Positions 1-6,031 of a stretch of DNA of 7,546 nucleotides are shown here, one piece after another. The notes under the pieces are model-generated. The model did no database searches. It saw only the letters and a program-made list of their open reading frames with translations, and had not been told where the DNA came from. Both the position numbers and the translations under genes were made by a program. Source of the DNA: DATJZH01 sp035499215 (GTDB taxonomy: Bacteria; Actinomycetota; Actinomycetes; Streptosporangiales; Streptosporangiaceae). The DNA lies in NCBI GenBank assembly GCA_035499215.1, contig DATJZH010000343.1, positions 1 to 7,546 of the forward strand, given 5' to 3'. Position 1 is the first letter of the stretch. Each line of letters starts with the position of its first letter.

Positions 1-1394
1 TCCACGACCCGCCCGTCGACGGCGAGATGCTGATCGACGGGAAGCTGGTCCTCTTCCCACGTCTTGCCGGTCACCTCCAGCACGGGGCTCAGCCGGTTCG
101 ACTCGGTCTCGTCCGGGCCGAAGATCCGGAAGTTCTGCCGCGGCGCGTTCAGCCGCATCACGTCGCGCAGCATGTCGCCGAGTACGCGTGTCGGCTCGGA
201 GGTCGCGACTCCAGGTGCAGCCACGGCGACCGCGTAGTCGCAGAAGTCCGGCAGCCGCAGGTCCTGCAGCAGCACGCCGCCGTTTGCGTGCGGGCTGGCG
301 CCAAGGCGCCGGTCGCCGCGGGGGACCTGGCCGAGCAGTTCCTCCCGCGGGCCGCCGTCGGCGGTGAAGAGCTCCTCCGGCCGGTACGAGCGCATCCACT
401 CCTCAAGCTGGTGCAGGTGGGCCGGGTTGGTCCGCACCTCGGCCAGCGGCACCTGGTGCGCCCGCCAGGTGCCTTCCACCGGCACGCCATCCACCACGGC
501 GGGCCCCGTCCAGCCCTTCGGCGTGCGCAGCACGATCAGCGGCCAGTGCCGCCGCGGCGTTTGCGCGTGCCGCCTGGCATGTTCCTGGATCGCGCGGATC
601 TGCCCGGTCGCGGTGTCCAGCGCGGCAGCCATTTCCTGGTGCACGATCGCCGGCTCGTGGCCGGTCACATACAGCGGCTCGTATCCGTAGCCGCGCAGCA
701 GCGCGTCCAGCTCCGCCGCCGGGATCCGGGCGAGCACCGTCGGATTCGCGATCTTCCAGCCGTTCAGGTGCAGGATCGGCAGCACCGCGCCGTCGCGCGC
801 CGGGTTCAGGAACCTCGTCGCGTGCCATCCGGCGGCCAGCGGCCCGGTCTCGGCCTCGCCGTCGCCTACCACGCAGGCGACGATCAGGTCGGGGTTGTCG
901 AAGGCTGCGCCGCAGGCGTGCGACAGGGAGTAGCCCAGCTCGCCGCCCTCATGAATCGAGCCAGGTGTTTCCGGCGCGACGTGGCTGGGCACCCCGCCGG
1001 GAAACGAGAACTGCCGGAACAGCCGGCGCATGCCGGCCACGTCCTGCGGGACGCTCGGGTACACCTCGCTGTAGCTGCCTTCCAGCCAGCTGTTGGCCAG
1101 CGCCGCAGGCCCGCCGTGGCCGGGGCCGATCACGCACATCATGGTCAGGTCACCCGCGCTGATCACGCGGTTGAGGTGCGCCCAGATGATGTTCAGGCCC
1201 GGCGATGTGCCCCAGTGGCCGAGCAGCCGGGGCTTGACGTGCTCAGGCCGCAGCGGCTCGGCCAGCAGCGGGTTGTCCATCAGGTAGATCTGGCCGACTG
1301 TCAGGTAGTTCGCGGCACGCCAGTAGCCGTCGATGACGGCTACCTCGGCGTCGCTGAGCGCGGGCCGCTCCATGGTGGTCACGTAGCCGTTCAC
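1..1394 (-). CDS. xfp: Phosphoketolase (Xfp), N-terminal part, cut by left window edge
   Basis: Encodes the N-terminal 464 residues of a ThDP-dependent xylulose-5-phosphate/fructose-6-phosphate phosphoketolase, a cytosolic enzyme that splits these sugar phosphates with inorganic phosphate to acetyl phosphate plus glyceraldehyde-3-phosphate or erythrose-4-phosphate. Diagnostic motifs in order: HWGTSPGLN (H60), PGHGGP (91-96, H93), [20 protein letters not shown] (H138), the ThDP/Mg motif [11 protein letters not shown] (from 177) followed by [20 protein letters not shown] (H313), and [10 protein letters not shown] near the end. H60, H93 and H138 match the catalytic histidines of characterised phosphoketolases at a constant offset. 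Family members are about 790-825 residues, so some 330-350 residues lie outside the window. No frameshift is seen. The start GTG at 1394 is chosen because AGGA lies 5 nt upstream; GTG 1382 and ATG 1373 are in-frame alternatives without a well-placed SD. It lies downstream of and co-directional with the stress-protein gene, 210 nt away across a repeat array. Confidence 0.96.
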   Translation of the reverse strand, partial: MNGYVTTMERPALSDAEVAVIDGYWRAANYLTVGQIYLMDNPLLAEPLRPEHVKPRLLGHWGTSPGLNIIWAHLNRVISAGDLTMMCVIGPGHGGPAALANSWLEGSYSEVYPSVPQDVAGMRRLFRQFSFPGGVPSHVAPETPGSIHEGGELGYSLSHACGAAFDNPDLIVACVVGDGEAETGPLAAGWHATRFLNPARDGAVLPILHLNGWKIANPTVLARIPAAELDALLRGYGYEPLYVTGHEPAIVHQEMAAALDTATGQIRAIQEHARRHAQTPRRHWPLIVLRTPKGWTGPAVVDGVPVEGTWRAHQVPLAEVRTNPAHLHQLEEWMRSYRPEELFTADGGPREELLGQVPRGDRRLGASPHANGGVLLQDLRLPDFCDYAVAVAAPGVATSEPTRVLGDMLRDVMRLNAPRQNFRIFGPDETESNRLSPVLEVTGKTWEEDQLPVDQHLAVDGRVV

Positions 1395-1399
1395 TCCGT

Positions 1400-1403
1400 T
1401 CCT
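1400..1403 (-). promoter_or_regulatory. Ribosome binding site of phosphoketolase gene
   Basis: On the minus strand AGGA is followed by ACGGA and then the GTG at 1394. This is the only SD-like run with good spacing for any of the three in-frame start candidates, so it decides the start. It lies just past the edge of the repeat array. Confidence 0.55.
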
Positions 1404-1420
1404 GATCGGGCAGCAGGCGC

Positions 1421-1632
1421 GGGATCACCGTCACCCTGCACGGATCCACTGTCCACCGGGCACGGGTCACCGTCGACGGCTTCGGATCACTGTTCACCGG
1501 GCACGGGTCCATTTTTCACTGGGCACGGAACGGATTATTTCGCCGGCAGCTGCGGGTCACCGTCACCGGGCACGGGTCCACTGTCCACCCGGCACGGATC
1601 ACCGTCAACGGCTGCGGATCACGGTCACCGGG
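1421..1632. repeat. Degenerate higher-order tandem repeat between usp and xfp
   Basis: Three consecutive imperfect units lie head to tail: 1439-1501 (63 nt), 1502-1570 (69 nt) and 1571-1632 (62 nt), preceded by a partial unit at about 1421-1438. Units one and three align with about seven differences and a single 1-nt gap; the middle one is more diverged and carries an AT-rich patch. Each unit is built from shorter elements. On the minus strand these read approximately GTGCCCGGTGACNGTGATCC, spaced about 15-26 nt. The last element coincides with the terminal codons of the stress-protein gene (CPVTVIRSR, stop at 1605-1607), so the array overlaps 28 nt of coding sequence. I infer that the repeats arose by duplication of that gene end. 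Some elements contain the near-palindrome CCGTCGACGG (1470-1479). The function is unknown. Confidence 0.85.
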
Positions 1633-2057
1633 CATGACGCGGTGCTGACCATGTGGACGCTGACCGATCCGACCAGCATGCCGGTAAAGCCGCCGTGCCC
1701 GCGGTGGCCGACCACCAGCAGGTCGGCTTTCTCCGACTCATCAAGCAGTACCTGCGCCGGGTGCCCGTAAGCGACGCGGGTCTCGACGGCCGTGGCAGAC
1801 GCCTCCGGCATCACCTCGGCGACAATCCGGTCGAGCGTCTCCTGCATGTGCTGCCTGACCTCGTCGGTCACCTGCGGGGGCGCGACGCCAGCCGGAGCCG
1901 GGCCCACGGCCGCGGGATAGTGCCACGCCATGACGGCACGCAGCGTGGCTCCCGTCGCCTTCGCGTAACGCGCGGCCCAGCGCAGCGCGGCAACTGATTC
2001 AGCCGAGCCGTCCACGCCCACTACCACCAGTTCGCCCGCGGTGCCGTCACCGGCCAT
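1605..2057 (-). CDS. Universal stress protein, UspA family, ATP-binding type
   Basis: A 150-residue single-domain universal stress protein, the usual length for the family. The N-terminal strand carries VVVGVDGS (11-18) with the conserved Asp16. The C-terminal half holds the complete ATP-binding motif G-2x-G-9x-G-S: G117, G120, G130 and S131 in GHRGHGGFTGMLVGS. It ends in the typical last strand CPVTVI. Proteins of this type are soluble dimers that bind ATP and act in stress and dormancy responses; the exact role here is not readable. The ATG at 2057 follows GGAAGG and AGG stretches at a plausible distance. It is transcribed divergently from the serine dehydratase gene and lies upstream of the phosphoketolase gene in the same direction, so the two may share a promoter. 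The 3' end of the gene is the first element of the neighbouring repeat array. Confidence 0.95.
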   Translation of the reverse strand: MAGDGTAGELVVVGVDGSAESVAALRWAARYAKATGATLRAVMAWHYPAAVGPAPAGVAPPQVTDEVRQHMQETLDRIVAEVMPEASATAVETRVAYGHPAQVLLDESEKADLLVVGHRGHGGFTGMLVGSVSVHMVSTASCPVTVIRSR

Positions 2058-2148
2058 CGTGCCTGCCCGCCTTCCAGGTCAGTGCCCGGACCCGCGCCGG
2101 ACACGCATCACCTATGCCTATCAAAGAGTCTTCCGGACGCACGACCCA

Positions 2149-2162
2149 GAGTCCTTGGTCCC
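2149..2162. promoter_or_regulatory. Candidate DosR/DevR-like half-site
   Basis: The 14-mer GAGTCCTTGGTCCC can be aligned with the core of the mycobacterial DosR palindrome GGGACTWWAGTCCC. The right half fits in 7 of 8 positions and the left half in only 3 of 6. It lies 92-105 nt upstream of the stress-protein start. A link to a DosR/DevR-type regulator would fit usp and phosphoketolase genes, but one good half-site can easily occur by chance. Confidence 0.25.
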
Positions 2163-2311
2163 GCGGTGGCGCCGCCCGCGCGGGACGGCACTGCCGCCGG
2201 CCAGGTGACTTCGGCGGCGCGGGGGGAGACACTGGGCGCATCGGTCAGTCCTGCTCACCTGCGCCGGCCCGGTGGCGGGGCCGTCACCGCCGGCGCGCCG
2301 CGGCAGGCTAC

Positions 2312-2316
2312 AGGAG
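2312..2316 (+). promoter_or_regulatory. Ribosome binding site of serine dehydratase
   Basis: AGGAG lies 8 nt before ATG 2325. It fixes the start against an open upstream extension to 2082, which has no family resemblance. Confidence 0.75.
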
Positions 2317-2324
2317 CGCGAGCG

Positions 2325-3697
2325 ATGACGATCAGCGTCTTCGATCTGTTCAAGATCGGCATTGGCCCGTCAAGCTCGCACACGGTCGGGCCGATGAAAG
2401 CCGCCGCGATGTTCGCCCAGTCACTGCGCGATGACAGGCTGGCGGACCGGACGGCGTCGCTGCGGGCTGAGCTGTTCGGGTCGCTCGGCGCCACCGGCCA
2501 CGGCCACGGCAGCGTCAAGGCCGTGGTGCTCGGCCTGTCCGGTGAGCAGCCCGAGCTGGTCGACCCGGCCGCCGCCGCGACCCTCGTCGCGCGCGTCCGC
2601 GAGAGCGGCTTGCTGCCCCTGCCCGGTTCGGCCGGGGTCGCGTTCGACCCGGCCGAGGACGTGATCCTGCACCGCCGCAAACGGCTGCCGTTCCATTCCA
2701 ACGCGATGCGGTTCGCCGCCCTCGATAGCGCCGGCAGCGAGCTCAGCATGCGGACCTACTACTCGGTGGGCGGTGGCTTTGTGCTTACCGACAGCCGAGC
2801 CGGCCAGCAGCAGCTCGTTCCGGACGCCACGCCCGTGCCATATCCGTTCAGCACCGGCGCGCAGCTGGTGGCGCACGCGCGACGTACCGGCCTGCCGGTT
2901 AGCGGGGTCATGCTGGCCAACGAGCTCGTCCGCCGGGATCAGCAGGTCATTTCCGACGGCCTGCTGCGAATCTGGGCAGTCATGCAGGAATGCGCCGCGC
3001 GCGGATGCCAGACCGACGGCGTGCTGCCCGGCGGCCTGCGGGTGCGGCGCCGGGCCCGCGCGCTGCGGGAGACGCTCGACCGGACGGGCGACACCGCCGA
3101 TCCGCTCTATGCGCTGGACTGGGTCACCATGTATGCGCTGGCGGTCAACGAGGAGAACGCGGCGGGCGGCAGGGTGTCACAGCGCCGACCAACGGTGCCG
3201 CGGGCATCATTCCCGCGGTGCTGCACTACTACACCCGCTTTGTGCCGGGCGCGGATGACCAGCGAGTGGTCCGGTTCCTGCTGACCGCTGGCGCGATCGG
3301 CGTGCTGTTCAAGGAGAATGCGTCGATCTCCGGCGCCGAGGTCGGCTGTCAGGGCGAGGTTGGCTCGGCTTGCTCGATGGCCGCGGCCGGACTGGCCGAG
3401 GTGCTCGGCGGCACGCCGGGGCAGGTGGAGAACGCCGCGGAGATCGGCGTGGAGCACAACCTCGGCCTGACCTGCGACCCGGTCGGCGGGCTTGTGCAGA
3501 TCCCGTGCATTGAGCGGAACGCCATCGGGTCGGTGAAGGCGATCACCGCGGCCCGGATGGCGATCCGCGGCGACGGCGAGCACAAGGTGTCCCTGGACAA
3601 GGCGATCAAGACCATGCGGGAAACCGGCGCCGACATGCAGGACAAGTACAAGGAGACGGCCAGAGGCGGTCTAGCGCTGAACGTCGTCGAGTGCTGA
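2325..3697 (+). pseudogene. sdaA: L-serine dehydratase (iron-sulfur, single-chain), frameshifted
   Basis: Encodes an oxygen-sensitive 4Fe-4S L-serine ammonia-lyase, which converts L-serine to pyruvate and ammonia in the cytosol. The beta-type N-terminal domain opens with MTISVFDLFKIGIGPSSSHT (GPSSSHTVGPM at 14-24) and contains YYSVGGGF and VPYPF. The alpha-type catalytic domain follows with NEENAAGG. The frame breaks just after residue 284 (codon 3174-3176): AGG GTG TCA reads on out of frame, whereas one extra G gives RVVTAPTNG exactly as in the family. Downstream, in the +1-shifted frame, the domain is intact to the stop at 3695-3697. After correction the protein has 457 residues (E. coli SdaA 454). 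The three cluster cysteines fall at 342, 384 and 395, with the family spacing of 42 and 11. It ends in Cys457, matching the C-terminal cysteine that reaches the cluster in structurally known relatives. Uncorrected, translation stops at 3282-3284. The cause is either a sequencing/assembly error or a recent inactivation; it is not the natural two-subunit split. Confidence 0.9.
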
Positions 3698-3721
3698 GGC
3701 CCCGCCGGGCTCAGGCGGGCC
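3698..3721 (+). terminator. Hairpin directly after serine dehydratase stop
   Basis: Starting at the base after the stop, GGCCCCGCC pairs with GGCGGGCC around the 7-nt loop GGGCTCA, giving an 8-bp GC stem with one bulged C. There is no T-run, which is common for actinomycete terminators. The position suggests transcription termination or 3'-end protection. Confidence 0.45.
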
Positions 3722-3832
3722 GCCGCGGGCTCAGCCGGCCGCCTGCGGGGCGGGACGGCGGGCGGGCGCGATCCGGCGGGCTCAGCCGGCCGCCTGCGGG
3801 GCGGGACGGCGGGCGAGCGGGCGCGATCCGGC
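3708..3832. repeat. 50-nt GC-rich tandem duplication downstream of sdaA
   Basis: Two copies lie in tandem: 3729-3778 (50 nt) and 3779-3832 (54 nt). They are identical apart from a 4-nt insertion (AGCG) in the second copy. A degenerate partial copy starts at about 3708. Each full copy contains a potential hairpin CCGCC-TGCGG-GGCGG (first at 3740-3754). No ORF of interest is present. Near identity points to a recent duplication. The hairpins may add to termination after sdaA, which is inference. Confidence 0.85.
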
Positions 3833-4052
3833 GGGCCGTGTCCCGTTAGGGCTCGTTACGCTGGGTACGAGAAGGTCGAGAGCCTGATCTGTCCCTGCAT
3901 ACGCTGCTAGCCCATAAAGTTGAGTTCCCAGGTTCCCTCGGCGCAGCCATGACGGGTAAGCGGACCTCCTCGGCGTTTGCCGCCGCTGCGTCGCTGCTGA
4001 TGGGCAAAGACCTGCCTCGGCCGTCCGCCCGGCTCAACGGAAGGTACACCCG
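3833..4052 (+). promoter_or_regulatory. Upstream region of the glyco-operon
   Basis: This region between the repeat and the first operon gene is less GC-rich than its surroundings and presumably holds the operon promoter. The imperfect inverted repeat CTCGTTACGCTGGGTACGAG (3852-3871) is a possible operator or promoter-associated element. I see no confident -35/-10 pair. The only ORF I noticed is the 35-codon one at 3949-4056, listed separately. Confidence 0.35.
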
Positions 4053-4056
4053 GTGA
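3949..4056 (+). CDS. Possible 35-aa leader ORF overlapping the nucleotide-sugar dehydrogenase start
   Basis: ATG 3949 opens a 35-codon frame beginning MTGKRTSSAFAAAASLLMGK and ending GRYTR. Its TGA (4054-4056) overlaps the GTG start of the next gene (4053-4055) as GTGA, the geometry of translational coupling. The product is basic, with an Ala-rich stretch in the middle, and resembles no family I know. There is no clear SD before its ATG, which counts against it. It may be a chance ORF in the leader. Confidence 0.2.
   Translation: MTGKRTSSAFAAAASLLMGKDLPRPSARLNGRYTR
4039..4044 (+). promoter_or_regulatory. Ribosome binding site of nucleotide-sugar dehydrogenase
   Basis: GGAAGG lies 8 nt upstream of GTG 4053 and supports that non-ATG start. 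Confidence 0.65.
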
Positions 4057-5258
4057 TCGATTCGCCTGATCGCGAGCTTGATGTGGTGGTCATCGGCGGT
4101 TGCGGGCACGTGGGGCTGCCGCTGGCGATCGCGCTTGCTGACCGGGGCGCTCGGGTCGGCATTTATGACGTGAGCGAGGCCGCGGTCAGGGACGTGAATG
4201 CCGGCCGGATGCCGTTCGGGGAGCCGCGCGCGGCGCAGATGCTGGCGCGGGTGGTGGCCGCGGGCCGCCTGCGGGCATCGGCCGGGGCGGGGATGGTGGC
4301 GCGCGCCGAGCACGTGATCATGGTTATCGGCACGCCGGTGGATGGGCATCTCAATCCCGACCGGGCCGCCATCACCAGGGCCCTTGGCGGTTTCTGCGAG
4401 CATCTGCGGGGCGGCCAGATCCTGATCTTGCGCAGCACCGTGTACCCGGGGGTGACCGCTCAGGTGGAGAAGATGGTGGCCGGCCTGGGCGTGGAGGTTG
4501 ACGTGGCGTTCTGCCCGGAGCGGATCGCCGAGGGCAAGGCGATGACGGAGCTGTTCGAGCTGCCGCAGATCGTCTCGTCCCGGACGCCGCGCGGGGTGGC
4601 GCGGGCCAGCGCGCTGTTCGGGCTGCTGACTCCCAGCCTGGTGGTGATGTCGCCGGAGGAGGCGGAGCTGGCGAAGCTGTTCACCAACGTGTGGCGTTAT
4701 GTGAAGTTCGCGACCGCTAATCAGCTGTACATGATGGCCAACGACCAGGGCCTGGACTTCGAGGCGATCCGGCGGGGGCTGGCGCAGGATTACCCGCGGG
4801 CCGCCGACATGCCCGCGGCGGGTTTCGCTGCCGGGCCGTGCCTGTTCAAGGACACGATGCAGGTCGCGGCCTACAACCACAACAACTTCCCCCTCGGTCA
4901 CAGCGCGATGGCCATCAACGAGGGCATGCCGCTGTATGTGGTGCACCGGCTGGAGCAGCGCTTCGACCTGGCGTCGATGACGGTCGGCATCCTGGGGATG
5001 GCGTTCAAGGGCGGCTCCGACGACATCCGCTCCAGCCTGTCCTACAAGCTCAGGCGGATCCTGGCGTTCAAGGCAGGCGCGGTGCTGTGCACCGACCCCT
5101 ACGTGACCTGCGACCCGGGCCTGCTGCCGGCCGAGGAGGTGCTCGCCCGGTCCGATCTGCTGGTCGTCGGGGCGCCGCACCCGCAGTACCGGGCCCTGAC
5201 GACGGAAAAGCCGGTGGCGGACCTGTGGAATGTCCTCGGCGCGGGCGTGCGGATATGA
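4053..5258 (+). CDS. Nucleotide-sugar 6-dehydrogenase (UDP-glucose/GDP-mannose dehydrogenase family)
   Basis: A 401-residue cytosolic NAD-dependent enzyme that oxidises the C6 hydroxyl of an NDP-sugar to the carboxylate in two steps, making an NDP-uronic acid. The N-terminal Rossmann fold carries GGCGHVG (15-21). The middle has VIGTPVD (91-97), RSTVYPG (127-133), the family motif FCPERIAEG (153-161), and ELAKLFTN with Lys208 and Asn212. The catalytic cysteine is Cys263 in AGPCLFKD, with Lys266 and Asp267. The C-terminal NDP-binding domain has GMAFKGGSDDIRSS (315-328). The order and length are normal and the protein looks intact. The loop is GPCLFKD rather than the GGSCFPKD of typical UDP-glucose dehydrogenases or the GGHCIPVDP of WecC types, so the substrate is unassigned. 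It starts at GTG with a good SD and is the first clear gene of the operon; its stop overlaps the next start (ATGA, 5255-5258). Its 5' half uses more T- and G-ending codons than the downstream genes. Confidence 0.92.
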   Translation: MIDSPDRELDVVVIGGCGHVGLPLAIALADRGARVGIYDVSEAAVRDVNAGRMPFGEPRAAQMLARVVAAGRLRASAGAGMVARAEHVIMVIGTPVDGHLNPDRAAITRALGGFCEHLRGGQILILRSTVYPGVTAQVEKMVAGLGVEVDVAFCPERIAEGKAMTELFELPQIVSSRTPRGVARASALFGLLTPSLVVMSPEEAELAKLFTNVWRYVKFATANQLYMMANDQGLDFEAIRRGLAQDYPRAADMPAAGFAAGPCLFKDTMQVAAYNHNNFPLGHSAMAINEGMPLYVVHRLEQRFDLASMTVGILGMAFKGGSDDIRSSLSYKLRRILAFKAGAVLCTDPYVTCDPGLLPAEEVLARSDLLVVGAPHPQYRALTTEKPVADLWNVLGAGVRI

Positions 5259-6031
5259 CCGCCGGCGAGCCGCGCGTCACGGTGGTCATCCCCGCCCGCG
5301 ACGAGGGCGACGGGATCGTCCCGGTCCTCGACCGGCTGCTGGAGTCGGTGCGGCTGCCGTGCGAGGTGCTCGTCGTCGTCGACGATCCCGGCGACCCGAC
5401 CCTCACGGTGACGCAGGAGTACGCGCTGAAGGAGCCCCGGCTGCGGGGCCTGGTGAACACCTACGGGCCCGGCCCGGCGAACGCGATCAGGTTCGGGATA
5501 GCCGCCGCGGCCGCGCCGGTCGCGGTCGTGACGATGGCGGACGGGTGCGACGACGCGACCCAGATCGATGACCTGACCCGGCTGGTGGAGCGGGGGGTGG
5601 CCGTGGCCGCGGCGTCCCGGTACATGGCGGGCGGCCAGCAGGTCGGCGGGCCGGTCGTCAAGGGCATGCTGTCCGGGGCGGCAGGGCGGTCGCTGCGGCT
5701 GCTCGCGCATACCGGCACCCGGGACGCGACCAACTCGTTCAAGGCCTACTCCACCGAGTTCGTCCGCGAGGTCGGCATCGACTCGCGGGACGGGTTCCAG
5801 ATCGGCATCGAGCTCACCGCCAAGGCCAAGAGACTGGGCCGCCCCGTCGCCGAGATCCCGACCATCTGGCTGGACCGGCAGGCCGGCGTGTCCAATTTCA
5901 AGATCGCCCGGTGGATCCCGGGCTACCTGCGCTGGTACCGGTTCGCGTTCGGCCCGCGGCTGACCGCGGGGCAGATCCGCGCCCGCGCGCCCGGCAAGAC
6001 CGGCAAGACCGGCAAGACGAAAGGGACGTGA
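5255..6031 (+). CDS. Family 2 glycosyltransferase, DPM1-like (probable polyprenyl-phosphate sugar synthase)
   Basis: A 258-residue GT-A fold glycosyltransferase. The N-terminus VTVVIPARDEGDGI (8-21) is the nucleotide-binding start of GT2 enzymes. VVVDDPGDPT (40-49) gives the first acidic motif. VVTMADGCDDATQIDDL (91-107) gives the metal-binding acidic motif. DATNSFKAYS (157-166) and GFQIGIELTAKAKRLG (180-195) are the acceptor-side signatures of the dolichol/polyprenyl-phosphate mannosyltransferase group. No C-terminal membrane segments are present, so it is the soluble DPM1 type rather than the membrane-anchored GtrB type. It most likely transfers a sugar from an NDP donor to polyprenyl phosphate on the inner face of the membrane. 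The start at ATG 5255 is set by the ATGA overlap with the preceding gene. The C-terminus is a basic GKTGKTGKTK tail encoded by a 9-nt triplication. The donor sugar is unknown. Confidence 0.88.
   Translation: MTAGEPRVTVVIPARDEGDGIVPVLDRLLESVRLPCEVLVVVDDPGDPTLTVTQEYALKEPRLRGLVNTYGPGPANAIRFGIAAAAAPVAVVTMADGCDDATQIDDLTRLVERGVAVAAASRYMAGGQQVGGPVVKGMLSGAAGRSLRLLAHTGTRDATNSFKAYSTEFVREVGIDSRDGFQIGIELTAKAKRLGRPVAEIPTIWLDRQAGVSNFKIARWIPGYLRWYRFAFGPRLTAGQIRARAPGKTGKTGKTKGT
5993..6019 (+). repeat. 9-nt in-frame triplication at the glycosyltransferase 3' end
   Basis: GGCAAGACC occurs twice and is followed by GGCAAGACG, encoding GKT three times at the C-terminal end of the glycosyltransferase. The length in multiples of three keeps the frame. 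It looks like slippage in an unconstrained basic tail. Confidence 0.85.

Larger units (their letters stand above)
2058..2324. promoter_or_regulatory. Divergent promoter region between usp and serine dehydratase
   Basis: This 267-nt non-coding stretch must hold promoters for both divergent genes. The most AT-rich patch is at about 2110-2130 (CCTATGCCTATCAAAG), but I do not see a convincing -35/-10 pair on either strand. Closer to the serine dehydratase start there is a 6-bp GC hairpin CGGCCC / GGGCCG (2265-2270 and 2278-2283, 7-nt loop). It can compete with pairing of GGTG (2271-2274) with CACC (2285-2288). I looked for the glycine riboswitch core and did not find it. Confidence 0.5.

Noticed and set aside
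1421..1632. CRISPR array or PhoP/PHO box array
   Set aside because: The units are imperfect, contiguous and without unique spacers, so it is not CRISPR. The TCACC elements do not recur with an 11-nt period, so a PHO box assignment is not supported.
27..1637. A 536-codon open frame on the plus strand
   Set aside because: It is the codon-aligned antisense of the phosphoketolase gene and runs on through the repeat array. Its translation resembles no family, while the minus strand gives a clear phosphoketolase. Long antisense frames are expected in GC-rich DNA.
2082..2324. N-terminal extension of the serine dehydratase to an upstream start
   Set aside because: The frame is open, but the extra 81 residues are Pro/Ala/Arg-rich and match nothing in the family. 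ATG 2325 has AGGAG at 8 nt and gives the family's normal N-terminus.
2163..2324. Glycine-type riboswitch in front of the serine dehydratase
   Set aside because: Such elements regulate glycine/serine genes in some actinomycetes, so I looked for the conserved core around CGCCGAAGG and the paired flanks. Only generic GC hairpins are present.
2990..3697. Separate alpha subunit of a two-chain serine dehydratase
   Set aside because: Two-chain enzymes split between the beta and alpha domains. Here the break is inside the alpha domain, within the conserved stretch before TAPTNG, and a single base restores the full-length single-chain protein.
3846..5180. A 444-codon open frame on the minus strand
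   Set aside because: It lies antisense to the nucleotide-sugar dehydrogenase, has low-complexity His/Arg/Gln-rich composition and no recognisable domain.
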